Shown one piece after another: positions 24,906 through 34,837 of a DNA stretch of 64,000 nucleotides. Under the pieces are notes generated by a model. The model saw only the letters and a program-made list of their open reading frames with translations. It had not been told where the DNA came from and did not search any database. Position 1 is the stretch's first letter. Each line of letters begins with the position of its first letter. The position numbers and the translations under genes were made by a program. This DNA is from Alistipes sp. (GTDB lineage Bacteria > Bacteroidota > Bacteroidia > Bacteroidales > Rikenellaceae). The stretch lies in NCBI GenBank assembly GCA_017646625.1, contig JAGCMF010000037.1:1-64000 (forward strand), in the 5' to 3' direction.

Positions 24906-25797
24906 ACGAGGTACGCTGATTGTTGTTGTGGGCCCCACAGGCTCGGGCAAGAGTGCACTAGCGGTGAAGCTTGCACAGCACTACCATGCTCCAGTGATAT
25001 CCACCGACTCGCGCCAGTTATATAGAGGCCTTGCCATAGGCACAGCGCAGCCAACAGCCGAAGAACTCGCAGCAGCGAAGCACTACTTCATAGCTGACCG
25101 CGAGGTGGAGGAGGACTTCAACTGCGGAAAGTTCGAGGTTGAGGCACTCGAGCTACTTGAGAGGCTATTCACCGAGAATGACTATGTTGTTGCCGTAGGT
25201 GGCTCGGGGCTCTACGTTCAAGCACTATGCGAAGGCATGGACGACCTCCCAGAGGCAGACCCTGCAATACGCGACGCATTGAAGGCACGCCTCGAGAGTG
25301 AAGGTATTGAAGCCCTTGTGGCAGAGTTACGCAACCTTGACCCCTCATATGCCGAGGTCGTGGACAGACAAAATCCTGCACGTGTTATGCGTGCCCTCGA
25401 GGTGTGTATAATGACGGGGCGTACATACTCCGAGCAGCGTTGTGGCACACAGGCTAAACGTCCATTCAACATCGTCAAGATTGGCACAGACATGCCTCGC
25501 GACGTACTCTACGACCGCATAAACCGCCGTGTAGATATTATGATTGGTGAGGGTCTTGTTGAGGAGGCACGCGCCATGTATCCCAAGCGTCACCTCAACT
25601 CGCTGCAGACGGTGGGTTACCGCGAGATGTTCGACTACTTCGATGGCAAATGTTCACTAGAGGAGGCGATAGAGCTTATTAAGCGTAACTCGCGTCGCTA
25701 TGCAAAGCGTCAGCTAACATGGTTTCGCCGTGACACGGCTACGGGATGGTTCTCGCCTAACGACATAGAGTCAATAATAGGATTTATTGAGAAATAG
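24895..25797 (+). CDS. miaA: tRNA dimethylallyltransferase MiaA
   Basis: Transfers the dimethylallyl group to N6 of A37 in tRNAs that read codons starting with U, including tRNA-Leu(CAA) and others. The 300-residue protein has the P-loop GPTGSGKSALAVKLA near the N-terminus, the DSRQLYRGLAIGTAQP substrate motif, VGGSGLYVQAL, and the C-terminal TVGYREMFDYF and AKRQLTWFRRD. I use the ATG at 24895 (MSSKRGTLIVVVGPTG) instead of the longer reading, because the first 13 residues of that frame lie inside the preceding acidic tail and are not family-like. Confidence 0.95.
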   Translation: MSSKRGTLIVVVGPTGSGKSALAVKLAQHYHAPVISTDSRQLYRGLAIGTAQPTAEELAAAKHYFIADREVEEDFNCGKFEVEALELLERLFTENDYVVAVGGSGLYVQALCEGMDDLPEADPAIRDALKARLESEGIEALVAELRNLDPSYAEVVDRQNPARVMRALEVCIMTGRTYSEQRCGTQAKRPFNIVKIGTDMPRDVLYDRINRRVDIMIGEGLVEEARAMYPKRHLNSLQTVGYREMFDYFDGKCSLEEAIELIKRNSRRYAKRQLTWFRRDTATGWFSPNDIESIIGFIEK

Positions 25798-25800
25798 AAT

Positions 25801-25837
25801 ATGGGGGCTGACTAAAAGTAACATAGCCAGCCCCCAT
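25801..25837. terminator. Bidirectional terminator between miaA and rpiB
   Basis: ATGGGGGCTG (25801-25810) pairs with CAGCCCCCAT (25828-25837), extended by ACTA/TAG. The core GGGCTGACTAAAA..TAACATAG..CAGCCC recurs at 33345-33374. Confidence 0.8.
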
Positions 25838-25856
25838 AACATAAGAGACACCCCCA

Positions 25857-26297
25857 CTACTTTGCCAAAGGCATCTTATCGAGACGACGCTGGTGGCGAC
25901 CACCCTCATACTCTGTCTCAAGCCAGATATTGAGCATCTCCAAAGCCTCATCGTTAGAGATGAAGCGAGCAGGCATACACAACACATTAGAGTTGTTATG
26001 CTGACGTGAGAGCTTTGCAATCTCTGGAATCCAGCAGAGAGCTGCACGGATACCCTGGTGCTTGTTAAGAGTCATTGAGATACCCTCACCCGAGCCACAA
26101 AGGCCGATACCTCTTTCAAGCTCACCAGCCTCAATAGCATCAGCCAATGGGTGTGCAAAGTCTGGATAGTCAACAGACTCCTCCGAGTAGCAACCGAAGT
26201 CCTTAACCTCGAAACCCTTTGTTGAGAGGTAACCTACGAGAAACTCCTTAAGGTCGTAGGCCGCGTGATCACACGCAATACCGATTTTCTTTTCCAT
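25857..26297 (-). CDS. rpiB: Ribose-5-phosphate isomerase B
   Basis: Interconverts ribose 5-phosphate and ribulose 5-phosphate in the non-oxidative pentose phosphate pathway, cytosolic. The 146-residue protein shows the family pattern: IACDHAAYDLK (Asp10, His11), VDYPDFA, and GLCGSGEGISM with the catalytic Cys67 and the phosphate-binding loop. ARFIS and a C-terminal ETEYEGGRHQRRL follow. Length and all motifs are normal. It follows typA by 25 bases in what looks like an operon, and it makes the ribose phosphate that feeds PRPP and the purine operon found further on. Confidence 0.95.
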   Translation of the reverse strand: MEKKIGIACDHAAYDLKEFLVGYLSTKGFEVKDFGCYSEESVDYPDFAHPLADAIEAGELERGIGLCGSGEGISMTLNKHQGIRAALCWIPEIAKLSRQHNNSNVLCMPARFISNDEALEMLNIWLETEYEGGRHQRRLDKMPLAK

Positions 26298-26321
26298 TAT
26301 CCTATAGTTTTAGTTGGTTTA

Positions 26322-28133
26322 TTACTCCTTTGATGCACGCTTACGATCAACCTCCGAGAGCAAAATCTTGCGCAAACGCATAGACTTTGGTGTAATCTCC
26401 ACATACTCATCCTCGCGGATATACTCCAACGCCTCCTCCAACGAGAAGATGACAGGAGGTGCAATAGAGGTCTTCTCATCAGATCCCGATGCACGCATAT
26501 TGGTGAGCTGCTTTGCCTTTGTCACATTCACCGTGATGTCATTAGATCGTGTATGCTCACCGATAACCTGACCGCAGTACACCTGCTCCATAGGAGAGAT
26601 AAAGAACTTACCTCTATCCTGAAGTTTATCTATAGAGTATGCATAGGCAGTACCTGTCTCCGAGGCAATGATAGCACCCGAGGTACGATTCTCAATATCA
26701 CCCATCCATGGCTCGAAGTCACGGAGGCGGTGTGTCATAATAGCCTCGCCAGCAGTTGCTGTAATCATCGTCGAACGAAGACCTATGATGCCTCGCGATG
26801 GAATAACAAACTCAAGGCGTGTACGTTCATTCGCCGACTCCATATTAACAAGCTGACCCTTACGACGTGTTGTAAGCTCAATAACAGTACCGGCGCAATC
26901 GTCTGGGCAGTCTACTGTCATTTCCTCGACAGGTTCGCACTTAACGCCATCAATCATCTTCGTGATAACCTTTGGCTGACCAACCTGAAGCTCATAACCC
27001 TCGCGACGCATAGTCTCGATGAGAACAGAGAGGTGAAGCACGCCACGGCCAAAGACCATAAACGAGTCGGCATTCTGACCTGGCTCGACACGCAATGCAA
27101 GGTTCTTCTCCAACTCACGATCGAGACGATCCTTAATATGGCGCGATGTCACAAACTTACCATCCTTACCAAAGAATGGTGAGTTGTTAATGGTGAAGAG
27201 CATAGACATAGTAGGCTCATCGATGGCAATAGGAGGTAGTGGCTCGGGATCTGCAAAATCACATATAGTATCACCAATCTCGAAGCCCTCGATACCTACA
27301 ATGGCACATATCTCACCGCACTCAACACGTTCTGCCTTCGCCTTACCAAGACCCTCAAACACCATTAAATCCTTAATCTTGGTCTTCACAAGCGTACCGT
27401 CACGCTTGGCAAGAGTCACATTCTGACCTGCTGTGAGTGCGCCACGTGTAACCTTACCTACAGCGATACGACCGACATATGGAGAGTACTCCAATGACGT
27501 AACGAGCATCTGCACGGTGCCATCAACAACCTCGGGCTCAGGAATCTCGTCGATGATAGTATCGAGCAATGGACATATAGAGTCAGTGCGTTCAGTAAGC
27601 ACATGCGACATCCAGCCCTGCTTTGCCGAGCCATAGATAGTCTTATAGTCGAGCTGCTCCTCTGTAGCACCGAGTGTAAACATGAGGTCGAACACCTGCT
27701 CGTTAACCACATCGGGACGGCAGTTCTCCTTATCCACCTTATTGATAACGACAATTGGCTTCTTACCCAGTGCCAATGCCTTCTGCAACACGAAGCGTGT
27801 CTGTGGCATAGTACCCTCAAAGGCATCTACCAAAAGGATTACACCATCGCACATGTTCAACACACGTTCCACCTCACCACCAAAGTCGGCATGACCTGGA
27901 GTGTCAATGATGTTAATCTTATAGTCCTGATATATTACCGACACGTTCTTTGAGAGGATGGTGATACCACGTTCTCTCTCGATGTCGTTATTATCCATGA
28001 TAAGGTCGCCACCACTATGCTCACTCTCGCGTATCAGGTTACCCTGCATAATCATCTTATCAACGAGTGTTGTCTTGCCGTGGTCTACGTGGGCGATAAT
28101 TGCAATGTTGCGTAACTTTCGCATACTGATCAT
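26322..28133 (-). CDS. typA: Ribosome-associated GTPase TypA/BipA
   Basis: Translational GTPase that binds the 70S ribosome and supports 50S assembly and growth under stress or cold. The 603-residue protein has the G domain (HVDHGKTTLVDKM, the DTPGHADFGGEVERV switch II, NKVDKE), a domain II beta barrel, EF-G-like domains III and V, and the BipA-specific C-terminal region. Two starts are possible, 28133 (MISMRKL) and 28124 (MRKLRNIAIIAH); the second matches the family better. A TATCTTTG element lies at 28148-28155 on the minus strand. rpiB follows directly. Confidence 0.95.
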   Translation of the reverse strand: MISMRKLRNIAIIAHVDHGKTTLVDKMIMQGNLIRESEHSGGDLIMDNNDIERERGITILSKNVSVIYQDYKINIIDTPGHADFGGEVERVLNMCDGVILLVDAFEGTMPQTRFVLQKALALGKKPIVVINKVDKENCRPDVVNEQVFDLMFTLGATEEQLDYKTIYGSAKQGWMSHVLTERTDSICPLLDTIIDEIPEPEVVDGTVQMLVTSLEYSPYVGRIAVGKVTRGALTAGQNVTLAKRDGTLVKTKIKDLMVFEGLGKAKAERVECGEICAIVGIEGFEIGDTICDFADPEPLPPIAIDEPTMSMLFTINNSPFFGKDGKFVTSRHIKDRLDRELEKNLALRVEPGQNADSFMVFGRGVLHLSVLIETMRREGYELQVGQPKVITKMIDGVKCEPVEEMTVDCPDDCAGTVIELTTRRKGQLVNMESANERTRLEFVIPSRGIIGLRSTMITATAGEAIMTHRLRDFEPWMGDIENRTSGAIIASETGTAYAYSIDKLQDRGKFFISPMEQVYCGQVIGEHTRSNDITVNVTKAKQLTNMRASGSDEKTSIAPPVIFSLEEALEYIREDEYVEITPKSMRLRKILLSEVDRKRASKE

Positions 28134-28340
28134 TTATTTAGATGCGACAAAGATACTTAAAAATTTGTTAAATGAGTAATCTCGCCACCTAAAATATACT
28201 CTCCTACGCCAATAAATAACTCATAAAACATATATGCAATAGAGGGGCACAGAGATACACCCCTTGCTAAACACCATCCGCTATGCGGATATTTAGACAA
28301 TAGCCTCAACACAGAGATGCGACACACCCCAAACACGACA

Positions 28341-28376
28341 AATAAAAAGAGGTTGTTAAGCGTGCTTAACAACCTC
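28341..28376 (-). terminator. Terminator of the M16 peptidase gene
   Basis: GAGGTTGTTAAG (28349-28360) and CTTAACAACCTC (28365-28376) form a perfect 12 bp stem. On the minus strand TTTTTATTTG follows. The remaining gap 28156-28340 shows no gene. Confidence 0.9.
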
Positions 28377-28405
28377 CCTTCTTGTAACCGACGGTTACAC
28401 ATGCA

Positions 28406-31228
28406 TTACTGTGCCTCGGGGCGCATAACAACCAATGTGCGGTTGTTATCCTCCAACAACTGTGCAGCGAATGCCTTGATATCGTCAAGTGTGATGCTTG
28501 CAAGGATATCGAGGTACTCCTCCTTGTAGTTGTAACCCTCATCGTACCAACGTGTGATAGCAGAGATCCAACCGCTGTTGTTCTCCAACACGTTAGCATA
28601 ATTCTTCTGCAAGAACTCCTTCGCCTTTGCAACATCGTCCGCCAAAGGACCCTCCTCGGCAATCTTACGAATCTCGGCGTCACAAATAGCCACCAACTCG
28701 TCAGCAAGCGCCTCGTTAGTATCGAATATGATACCAAGCATATAGTTCTCAACAGGCTCGTCGATGTTACCACCCTGAACAGATACGCCATAAGTACCAC
28801 CCTTCTCCTCGCGGATAGATACCATATAACGCATATCGAGAGCACGGCTCAAAAGGTCTACGATAAGACGGTTCTTCGCATTGTACTCCATAGGACCGCT
28901 GTAGATAAGACGTACAGAGACCTTTGGCTGCTGCATAGCAACACGGAAGTCGTTAGTAACCTCACCTGTAGCGAAACGAACACCATCATCAACGACTGCA
29001 TACTCTACCTTATTAGATGTAGGCAATGAACCGATATACTTCTCAACCAATGGACGCAAAGTCTCAAGATCAACATTACCTACGATAATGAAGCGGAAGT
29101 CATCAGCATAGCTGAAGAGCTGTGAGTGTACAGACTGCAACATAGGGATGTTGAGAGCCTCGATATCTGCAGCTGAAGTAATCTGGCGACGTACATGACC
29201 ACCGAAGAGTGTATTCTGGAACTCACGACCCATGATATAGTTAGGATCAGACTCCATGTTCATGTAGTAAGGAACATACATTCTCTTCAGGTTATCGAGG
29301 TCTGTCTCGTCGAAACGTGGAGAAGTGAAGTTCAAGTAGAGGAGCTGAAGGATAGTCTCAAGATCCTTTGGTGAGCCACCTGCATATGCAGAGTGCTCAT
29401 AGTCATCAACGCCAAGGCCTGCGTATGCTGACTTGCCAGAGAGCTGGCGAGCAAGCTCCGTATTAGAGAAGTCTGCGATACCTGACTGACCCATAACCAT
29501 AGATAGGAATGCGCCGTGCTGGTACTCTGCATCAGAGAGCAATGAGCAACCACCATCAGATACTGCATTGATGGTAACCTCATCAGCCTTGAGTGTAGAT
29601 GGACGTACTACAACCTGGATACCATTCTTCAAAGTCCACTCTGTATAACCGAGAGACTCGTTCTCAACTGTAGACTTAACCTTTGAACCCTTAAGCTTCA
29701 CTGAAGGATCAATCAAAGGACGAATAACTGTGTTATCCTCATATGGCTCAAGCTCTGCAGCCTCAACCTCCGCCTTGATAGCGAGGATATCCTCCTCTGT
29801 AGGAACTACAACACCCTCCTTCTTTGGTGAACGAACGAGGATAACGAGGTTCTCGTTAGGCTTCGCCATACTTGCATAAGCAGTATTTACATCATCAACA
29901 GTGAGGCTGTTAAGGAACATCTGATCGAGCTGCCACTCTGTCTCGGCATCCATCATAGATGTACCCTGTGCATAGTGGTCGAGGTAGCGCTGTGCATAAG
30001 CGTCATTTGTAACGTCGTTGCGGTTTGTATAGGCGCGCTCTGCCCAACGGAGAATCTCCTGCTTTGCGCGTTCGAACTCACCAGCTGTGAAGCCATAGCG
30101 ACGCATACGTTCCATCTCTGTATAGATAGTGCGGAACGCCTCGTCTGTGCGACCATCGTGAGCTGTTGCAGAGAACGTTGTAGTCTCCATAGTAGGACAG
30201 ATGCCGAAGCCACCCTCACTCATACCACCACCAAGGATAGGAGCATCAGCCGCCTGTGTAATCTCCTCGAAGCGAGCATCCATCATCACAGTAACGAATG
30301 TCTGTACAAGGTCAAATGAGTAACCTACGATAGTATTCTTAAGCTCCTTTGGAAGGGCCTCACGACGTGCGAACATCATAACGCTTGAACGTGTCATCTC
30401 TGGGTCAGTGAAGATAGAGATGATAGGCTCCTCTGTAGCAGGAACTACGATAACCTCCTTCTGTGCTGCATCAGCTGGTGACGCTGGGATATCAGCCATG
30501 AGAGTCTTAATCTTCGCCTCAATCTGGTCAACATCGATATCACCTACGATAACGAGTGCCTGATACTCTGGACGATACCACTTCTTATAGAATGCCTCCA
30601 ACGCTGTGTGGTCGAATGACTGAAGACCATCAAGGTAACCGATAAGGTTACGGTGCTCATACAACGAACCCTTGAAGATGTTACGAATCATGTCATTCTG
30701 TGCACGCAAACTTGCACCATCACGTGTACGCAACTCCTCCATGATAACACCACGTTCAGAGTCAATCTCTGCTGGCTGGAGGGCGATGAACTGTGACCAG
30801 TCGTGAAGGATAAGAAGTGCCAGGTCAACATTCTCCTCTGTAACAGGGCAATCCTTAATCATGTACTCTGTGCAGTCCCATGATGTGAAGGCATTGAGGT
30901 TATAACCGAACTGAACACCCCTAGACTCGAGGCTCTCGATCATCATCTTGCCTGGGAGGTTCTTTGTGCCATTGAAGGCCATGTGCTCAAGGAAGTGAGC
31001 CAAGCCCTGCTGGTCATCCTCCTCCTGGATAGCACCCACATCGTGATAGATGTAGAAGCTCGCCTGACCCTTTGGCTTCTCATTGTGGCGAATGTAGTAG
31101 GTCATACCGTTTTCGAGCTGACCTACACGCACTTCTGGATCGAGTGGCAACTGTGCCGTAGGATCCTGTGCGCTGATACTCGCTACGCTAATAACAAGCG
31201 CTACGAGTGAAAGAAACACTTTTCTCAT
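28406..31228 (-). CDS. Secreted M16 family zinc metallopeptidase
   Basis: A 940-residue pitrilysin-type peptidase with two fused M16 halves. A signal peptide (about 1-20, ending SISA-QD) directs it to the periplasm. The inverted zinc motif HFLEH (His78, Glu81, His82) begins the active N-terminal half, with the third ligand expected in the helix around IDSERGVIMEELR. The C-terminal half (about 500-940) lacks the motif, as usual, and closes the clam-shell that admits short unfolded peptides. Its role is probably peptide turnover. It is a single gene with its own terminator; a TATCTTTG box lies upstream at 31299-31306. Confidence 0.93.
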   Translation of the reverse strand: MRKVFLSLVALVISVASISAQDPTAQLPLDPEVRVGQLENGMTYYIRHNEKPKGQASFYIYHDVGAIQEEDDQQGLAHFLEHMAFNGTKNLPGKMMIESLESRGVQFGYNLNAFTSWDCTEYMIKDCPVTEENVDLALLILHDWSQFIALQPAEIDSERGVIMEELRTRDGASLRAQNDMIRNIFKGSLYEHRNLIGYLDGLQSFDHTALEAFYKKWYRPEYQALVIVGDIDVDQIEAKIKTLMADIPASPADAAQKEVIVVPATEEPIISIFTDPEMTRSSVMMFARREALPKELKNTIVGYSFDLVQTFVTVMMDARFEEITQAADAPILGGGMSEGGFGICPTMETTTFSATAHDGRTDEAFRTIYTEMERMRRYGFTAGEFERAKQEILRWAERAYTNRNDVTNDAYAQRYLDHYAQGTSMMDAETEWQLDQMFLNSLTVDDVNTAYASMAKPNENLVILVRSPKKEGVVVPTEEDILAIKAEVEAAELEPYEDNTVIRPLIDPSVKLKGSKVKSTVENESLGYTEWTLKNGIQVVVRPSTLKADEVTINAVSDGGCSLLSDAEYQHGAFLSMVMGQSGIADFSNTELARQLSGKSAYAGLGVDDYEHSAYAGGSPKDLETILQLLYLNFTSPRFDETDLDNLKRMYVPYYMNMESDPNYIMGREFQNTLFGGHVRRQITSAADIEALNIPMLQSVHSQLFSYADDFRFIIVGNVDLETLRPLVEKYIGSLPTSNKVEYAVVDDGVRFATGEVTNDFRVAMQQPKVSVRLIYSGPMEYNAKNRLIVDLLSRALDMRYMVSIREEKGGTYGVSVQGGNIDEPVENYMLGIIFDTNEALADELVAICDAEIRKIAEEGPLADDVAKAKEFLQKNYANVLENNSGWISAITRWYDEGYNYKEEYLDILASITLDDIKAFAAQLLEDNNRTLVVMRPEAQ

Positions 31229-31448
31229 AGATCTAATGGTTAATAAGTTATATAAATAATTTTCTATCTCTTTAAGTAACTAAAGTCAATAATTCAAGCA
31301 AAGATAATTATTTTTGCTCAAATCACGACTATTTTAACCTATTTTTTACATATACAGACTATTTTTTATCTGTAGGCACAATAATTTAACGTAGTAAATA
31401 CATTATTATTATAGTTTTCTTATCTTTGCAATAAATAATATTTTTCAA

Positions 31449-32174
31449 ATGGCAGAGATAACATCATACAACTACCGCATAGAGCCACAAGATGTAGACT
31501 TCACACTACGTGCATCTGTCTCATCCCTAATAAACTATATGCTCAATGTTGCCGGTACAGATGCTCACAACAAGGGATTTGGTGTAGAGGTACTTCAAGA
31601 TAACTCGTTCACATGGGTATTGCTACGTTTTAGCATCGAGATTTCAACACGCCCAGCGCAGTATGACAACATCAACATAGAGACATGGATTAACGACTTC
31701 AACCGTCTATCCTCAACACGTAACTTCCGCATGCAGCACAACAATGAGACCATAGCATCGGGAGTGTCGCAGTGGTGCGTACTAAACATGGAGACACGCC
31801 AGTCGGTAGATATGTCGATGATGAAGGAGGCACACGACAAGTTTATCGTACCAGAGGCTTCACCCATTGCTGCACCAGCACGTCTACGTGCCATAGAGGC
31901 ATCGACAACAGTATCTCGCCCCGTGGTATATAGCGACATAGACTTTAATCGCCACGTGAACACGTTGCGATATGTTGACATGATATTCGACTCTCTACCA
32001 CTCGAAGTTATCGAGAGACATGACTCACTACGCATGGATATTAACTTCCTCGCCGAGGCTCGCTATGGTGAGGTTATATCCGTAGGCTCTGTATGTGATG
32101 GTGATAAATGGCAGTTCGAGATATCATCTGATAGCGGTAAGACACTATGTCGTGCAATGATAGAGTTTAAGTAA
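31449..32174 (+). CDS. Acyl-ACP thioesterase
   Basis: A 241-residue hotdog-fold thioesterase of the FatA/FatB-like bacterial family, which releases fatty acids from acyl carrier protein in the cytosol. Two hotdog halves are visible. The first has the RIEPQDVDFTLRASVSSLINYML helix and GVEVLQDNSFTWVLLRF; the second has the active-site-type motif DIDFNRHVNTLRYVDM. The length fits the single-chain double-hotdog form. A TATCTTTG box lies at 31421-31428, 20 bases before the ATG. The glycosyltransferase gene starts one base after its stop, so the two form an operon, possibly linked to lipid or glycolipid synthesis. Confidence 0.88.
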   Translation: MAEITSYNYRIEPQDVDFTLRASVSSLINYMLNVAGTDAHNKGFGVEVLQDNSFTWVLLRFSIEISTRPAQYDNINIETWINDFNRLSSTRNFRMQHNNETIASGVSQWCVLNMETRQSVDMSMMKEAHDKFIVPEASPIAAPARLRAIEASTTVSRPVVYSDIDFNRHVNTLRYVDMIFDSLPLEVIERHDSLRMDINFLAEARYGEVISVGSVCDGDKWQFEISSDSGKTLCRAMIEFK

Positions 32175-32175
32175 T

Positions 32176-33318
32176 ATGACAGAGAGGAGGAGTCTTAACA
32201 TAGCCGTAGTAGGCCCCGCACACCCCTATCGCGGAGGTTTGGCATCCATCATGGAGACCATGGCACGTGAGTTTCAGTCGCGCGGCTACACCGTTAACAT
32301 ACTCACCTTCACGCTGCAATACCCCAAGTTACTATTCCCCGGAAAGAGCCAGACAGTAGAGACACCACCACCAACAGACCTTAACATTCGTCGTTGTGTA
32401 TCTACCATAAACCCGATATCGTGGTGGCGCGTAGGTCGTGAATTGCGACGCGCTAAACCAGACATCATACTGATGAAGTATTGGACACCATTCATGGCAC
32501 CATGCTTCGGCACAATTGCGCGCATAGCAAGAAAGAATAGGCACACAAAGGTGATATGTCAGATTGATAATGTGAAGCCACATGAGCACCACATGACAGA
32601 TGGCATCTTCAACCGCTACTACCTACATTCAGTAGATGGTTTCATTTATATGTCCGAGCAGGTGCATAGCGAACTTAAGGAGTACACCTCTGCCCCAGCA
32701 CTCTTCTCTCCGCACCCCATGTTCGAAAACTTCGGCAAGCGCGTAAATAGAGATGAGGCGTGCAAGCACCTTAACCTCGACCCAGCACTACGATATACCA
32801 TGTTTTTCGGACTCATACGCGACTACAAGGGTCTCGACACACTTCTTGATGCATGGGCAGAGTTCCGCCGCGAGGGTCATAAGCTGCTAATAGCCGGCGA
32901 GTTCTACACTGCGAAAGATAAGTACATGGAGCAAATAAAGCGTCTCGGCATTGAGGACGACATAATCATGCACGACTTCTTCATCCCTGACGACGAGGTA
33001 AAACACTACTTCTCCGCCGCCGATTGTGTGGTATTACCATACAAGACGGCAACACAGAGTGGCGTGACACAGATATGCTACAACTTCTGCACTCCCGTCA
33101 TCGTAACAAATGTCGGAGGCCTTGCCGAGATTGTTCCCAACGATGTTGTAGGTTACGTATGCGAGGCATCGAAGGATGGCGTTAAGAGTGCCATGGAGAG
33201 AATATACGAAGATGGCACCATAGCACGTCTACAACAGGGCATGACAGAGGAACGTAAGCGCTTCTCATGGCAGGCGATGTGCGACAAGATCGAGGAGCTG
33301 TACAACGACATCGAGTAA
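32176..33318 (+). CDS. Family 4-like glycosyltransferase
   Basis: A 380-residue GT-B fold glycosyltransferase, cytosolic or membrane-associated. The N-terminal nucleotide-fold half starts NIAVVGPAHPYRGGLASIME. The C-terminal half has the GT4-type features FFGLIRDYKGLDTLLDAW, LIAGEFY and PDDEVKHYFSAADCVVLPYKTATQSGV, with the sugar-nucleotide binding acidic region near the last. The acceptor and sugar are not clear. Being directly downstream of an acyl-ACP thioesterase hints at a glycolipid or lipid-linked glycan, which is inference. A terminator hairpin and the dispersed repeat follow. Confidence 0.85.
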   Translation: MTERRSLNIAVVGPAHPYRGGLASIMETMAREFQSRGYTVNILTFTLQYPKLLFPGKSQTVETPPPTDLNIRRCVSTINPISWWRVGRELRRAKPDIILMKYWTPFMAPCFGTIARIARKNRHTKVICQIDNVKPHEHHMTDGIFNRYYLHSVDGFIYMSEQVHSELKEYTSAPALFSPHPMFENFGKRVNRDEACKHLNLDPALRYTMFFGLIRDYKGLDTLLDAWAEFRREGHKLLIAGEFYTAKDKYMEQIKRLGIEDDIIMHDFFIPDDEVKHYFSAADCVVLPYKTATQSGVTQICYNFCTPVIVTNVGGLAEIVPNDVVGYVCEASKDGVKSAMERIYEDGTIARLQQGMTEERKRFSWQAMCDKIEELYNDIE

Positions 33319-33344
33319 GCTACATCACTGACATATACGAAAAG

Positions 33345-33374
33345 GGGCTGACTAAAAAATAACATAGTCAGCCC
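33345..33374 (+). terminator. Terminator after glycosyltransferase
   Basis: GGGCTGACTA (33345-33354) pairs with TAGTCAGCCC (33365-33374). It is the complete form of the hairpin cut by the window start, and its sequence resembles the miaA-rpiB terminator. Confidence 0.8.
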
Positions 33375-33506
33375 TTCATATGTTCGGAGAGTGAATAAAA
33401 AGATGTAGTTTTAGGCTTGCGAAGCCCGAAAAAGCGGAGTTTACTGTGCGTAAATGAGCATTTTGAGGGCAAGCGTAACGACAAAATACACTTTTTATTC
33501 ACTCTC
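33366..33506. repeat. Dispersed MITE-like repeat, copy 2
   Basis: This copy matches 1-141 with three differences, at 33385, 33447 and 33448. The last two fall in the loop of the TTTAC/GTAAA hairpin. The 16 bp terminal inverted repeats are unchanged (33387-33402 and 33491-33506). It ends four bases from the purB stop codon. Confidence 0.85.
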
Positions 33507-33510
33507 ATAG

Positions 33511-34809
33511 CTACTCCTTGATGCCTACCCTATCAAAGATAAAGTCTACATTCTTGAGGTAGTACTCAAGAGTGAAGCAGCTATCAAGCTCCTCGCGAGT
33601 AAGGACAGACATAACCTCTGGAGTCTCGGCAAGAAGCTCCTGATAGTCGGCTCTCTCACTCATAGCACGCATGGCAACAGGCTGAACTGTATCGTATGCC
33701 TTCTCGCGAGAGAAGCCCTTCTCGATAAGTGCATTCATAACACGCTGCGCAAAGATAACCTTACGTGTGCGATAGATATTCTCCTGCATAACATCCTTGA
33801 ATACAACAAGATTCTCGAGGATACCACGGAAGCGGTTCAACATATAGTCAAGGAGCATTGTTGCATCAGGAAGGATGATACGTTCTGATGATGAGTGTGA
33901 GATATCACGTTCGTGCCACAAAGCAACATTCTCATAGAAAGCTGCCATATAGCCACGCATAACACGTGCACAACCACACATATTCTCGCTTGAGATAGGA
34001 TTACGCTTATGAGGCATCGCGCTTGAGCCCTTCTGTCCCTTGCCGAATGACTCCTCAACCTCATGCACCTCTGTACGCTGCAAGTTGCGTATCTCCATAG
34101 CCATCTGCTCGATGCTTGATGCGATAACTGCAAGAGTGGCCATATAGTATGCGTGACGGTCACGCTGGATAACCTGCGTTGATATGTTTGCACTGTCGAT
34201 ACCGAGCTTCTCGCACACATAGTCCTGAATGAAAGGAGGAATGTTTGCGAAGTTGCCCACAGCACCAGAGATCTTACCAACCTCTACGCCACGTGCAGCA
34301 GCAACAAAGCGGTTGAGGTTACGCTTCATCTCCTCGTACCACAATGCCCACTTAAGACCGAAGCATGTGATGTCGGCATGGATACCGTGTGTACGGCCAA
34401 TGCATGGTGTATCCTTGAACTCAATGGCACGCTGACGCAACACCTCGAGCATCTTCTCGATATCATCAAGCAAGATAGAGTTAGCCTGACGGAGAAGATA
34501 ACCGTTTGCAGTATCTACAACGTCAGTACTTGTAAGACCATAGTGCACCCACTTGCGCTCCTCACCAAGGCTCTCACTCACAGCACGTGTAAAGGCAACA
34601 ATATCGTGGCGTGTCTGCTGCTCAATCTCGTAGATGCGGTTAACATCGAACTTGGCATCTCTCCACAACTTCTCTACATCCTCCTTGGGAACAACGCCAA
34701 GCTGGCTCCAAGCCTCTGAAGCCAAAATCTCAACACGCAAATATGCATCGAACTTATTCTGCTCTGTCCACACCTTGCGCATTATCTCTCTGCTATATCT
34801 TTCAATCAT
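33511..34809 (-). CDS. purB: Adenylosuccinate lyase
   Basis: Catalyses two fumarate eliminations in purine synthesis: SAICAR to AICAR, and adenylosuccinate to AMP. The 432-residue protein belongs to the fumarase/aspartase superfamily; the signature [10 protein letters not shown] with its catalytic Ser loop is clear, as are [11 protein letters not shown] and [10 protein letters not shown] with the catalytic His region. It is the last gene of the pur operon, 28 bases after folD. The dispersed repeat begins four bases after its stop and may form the 3' end of the operon mRNA. Confidence 0.95.
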   Translation of the reverse strand: MIERYSREIMRKVWTEQNKFDAYLRVEILASEAWSQLGVVPKEDVEKLWRDAKFDVNRIYEIEQQTRHDIVAFTRAVSESLGEERKWVHYGLTSTDVVDTANGYLLRQANSILLDDIEKMLEVLRQRAIEFKDTPCIGRTHGIHADITCFGLKWALWYEEMKRNLNRFVAAARGVEVGKISGAVGNFANIPPFIQDYVCEKLGIDSANISTQVIQRDRHAYYMATLAVIASSIEQMAMEIRNLQRTEVHEVEESFGKGQKGSSAMPHKRNPISSENMCGCARVMRGYMAAFYENVALWHERDISHSSSERIILPDATMLLDYMLNRFRGILENLVVFKDVMQENIYRTRKVIFAQRVMNALIEKGFSREKAYDTVQPVAMRAMSERADYQELLAETPEVMSVLTREELDSCFTLEYYLKNVDFIFDRVGIKE

Positions 34810-34837
34810 AAGGCAGGTTAGTTAGTGTTTATAATAA

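Noticed and set aside
28156..28340. Weak palindromes between typA and the M16 gene
   Set aside because: Apart from the terminator at 28349, the pairings are short and not obviously functional.
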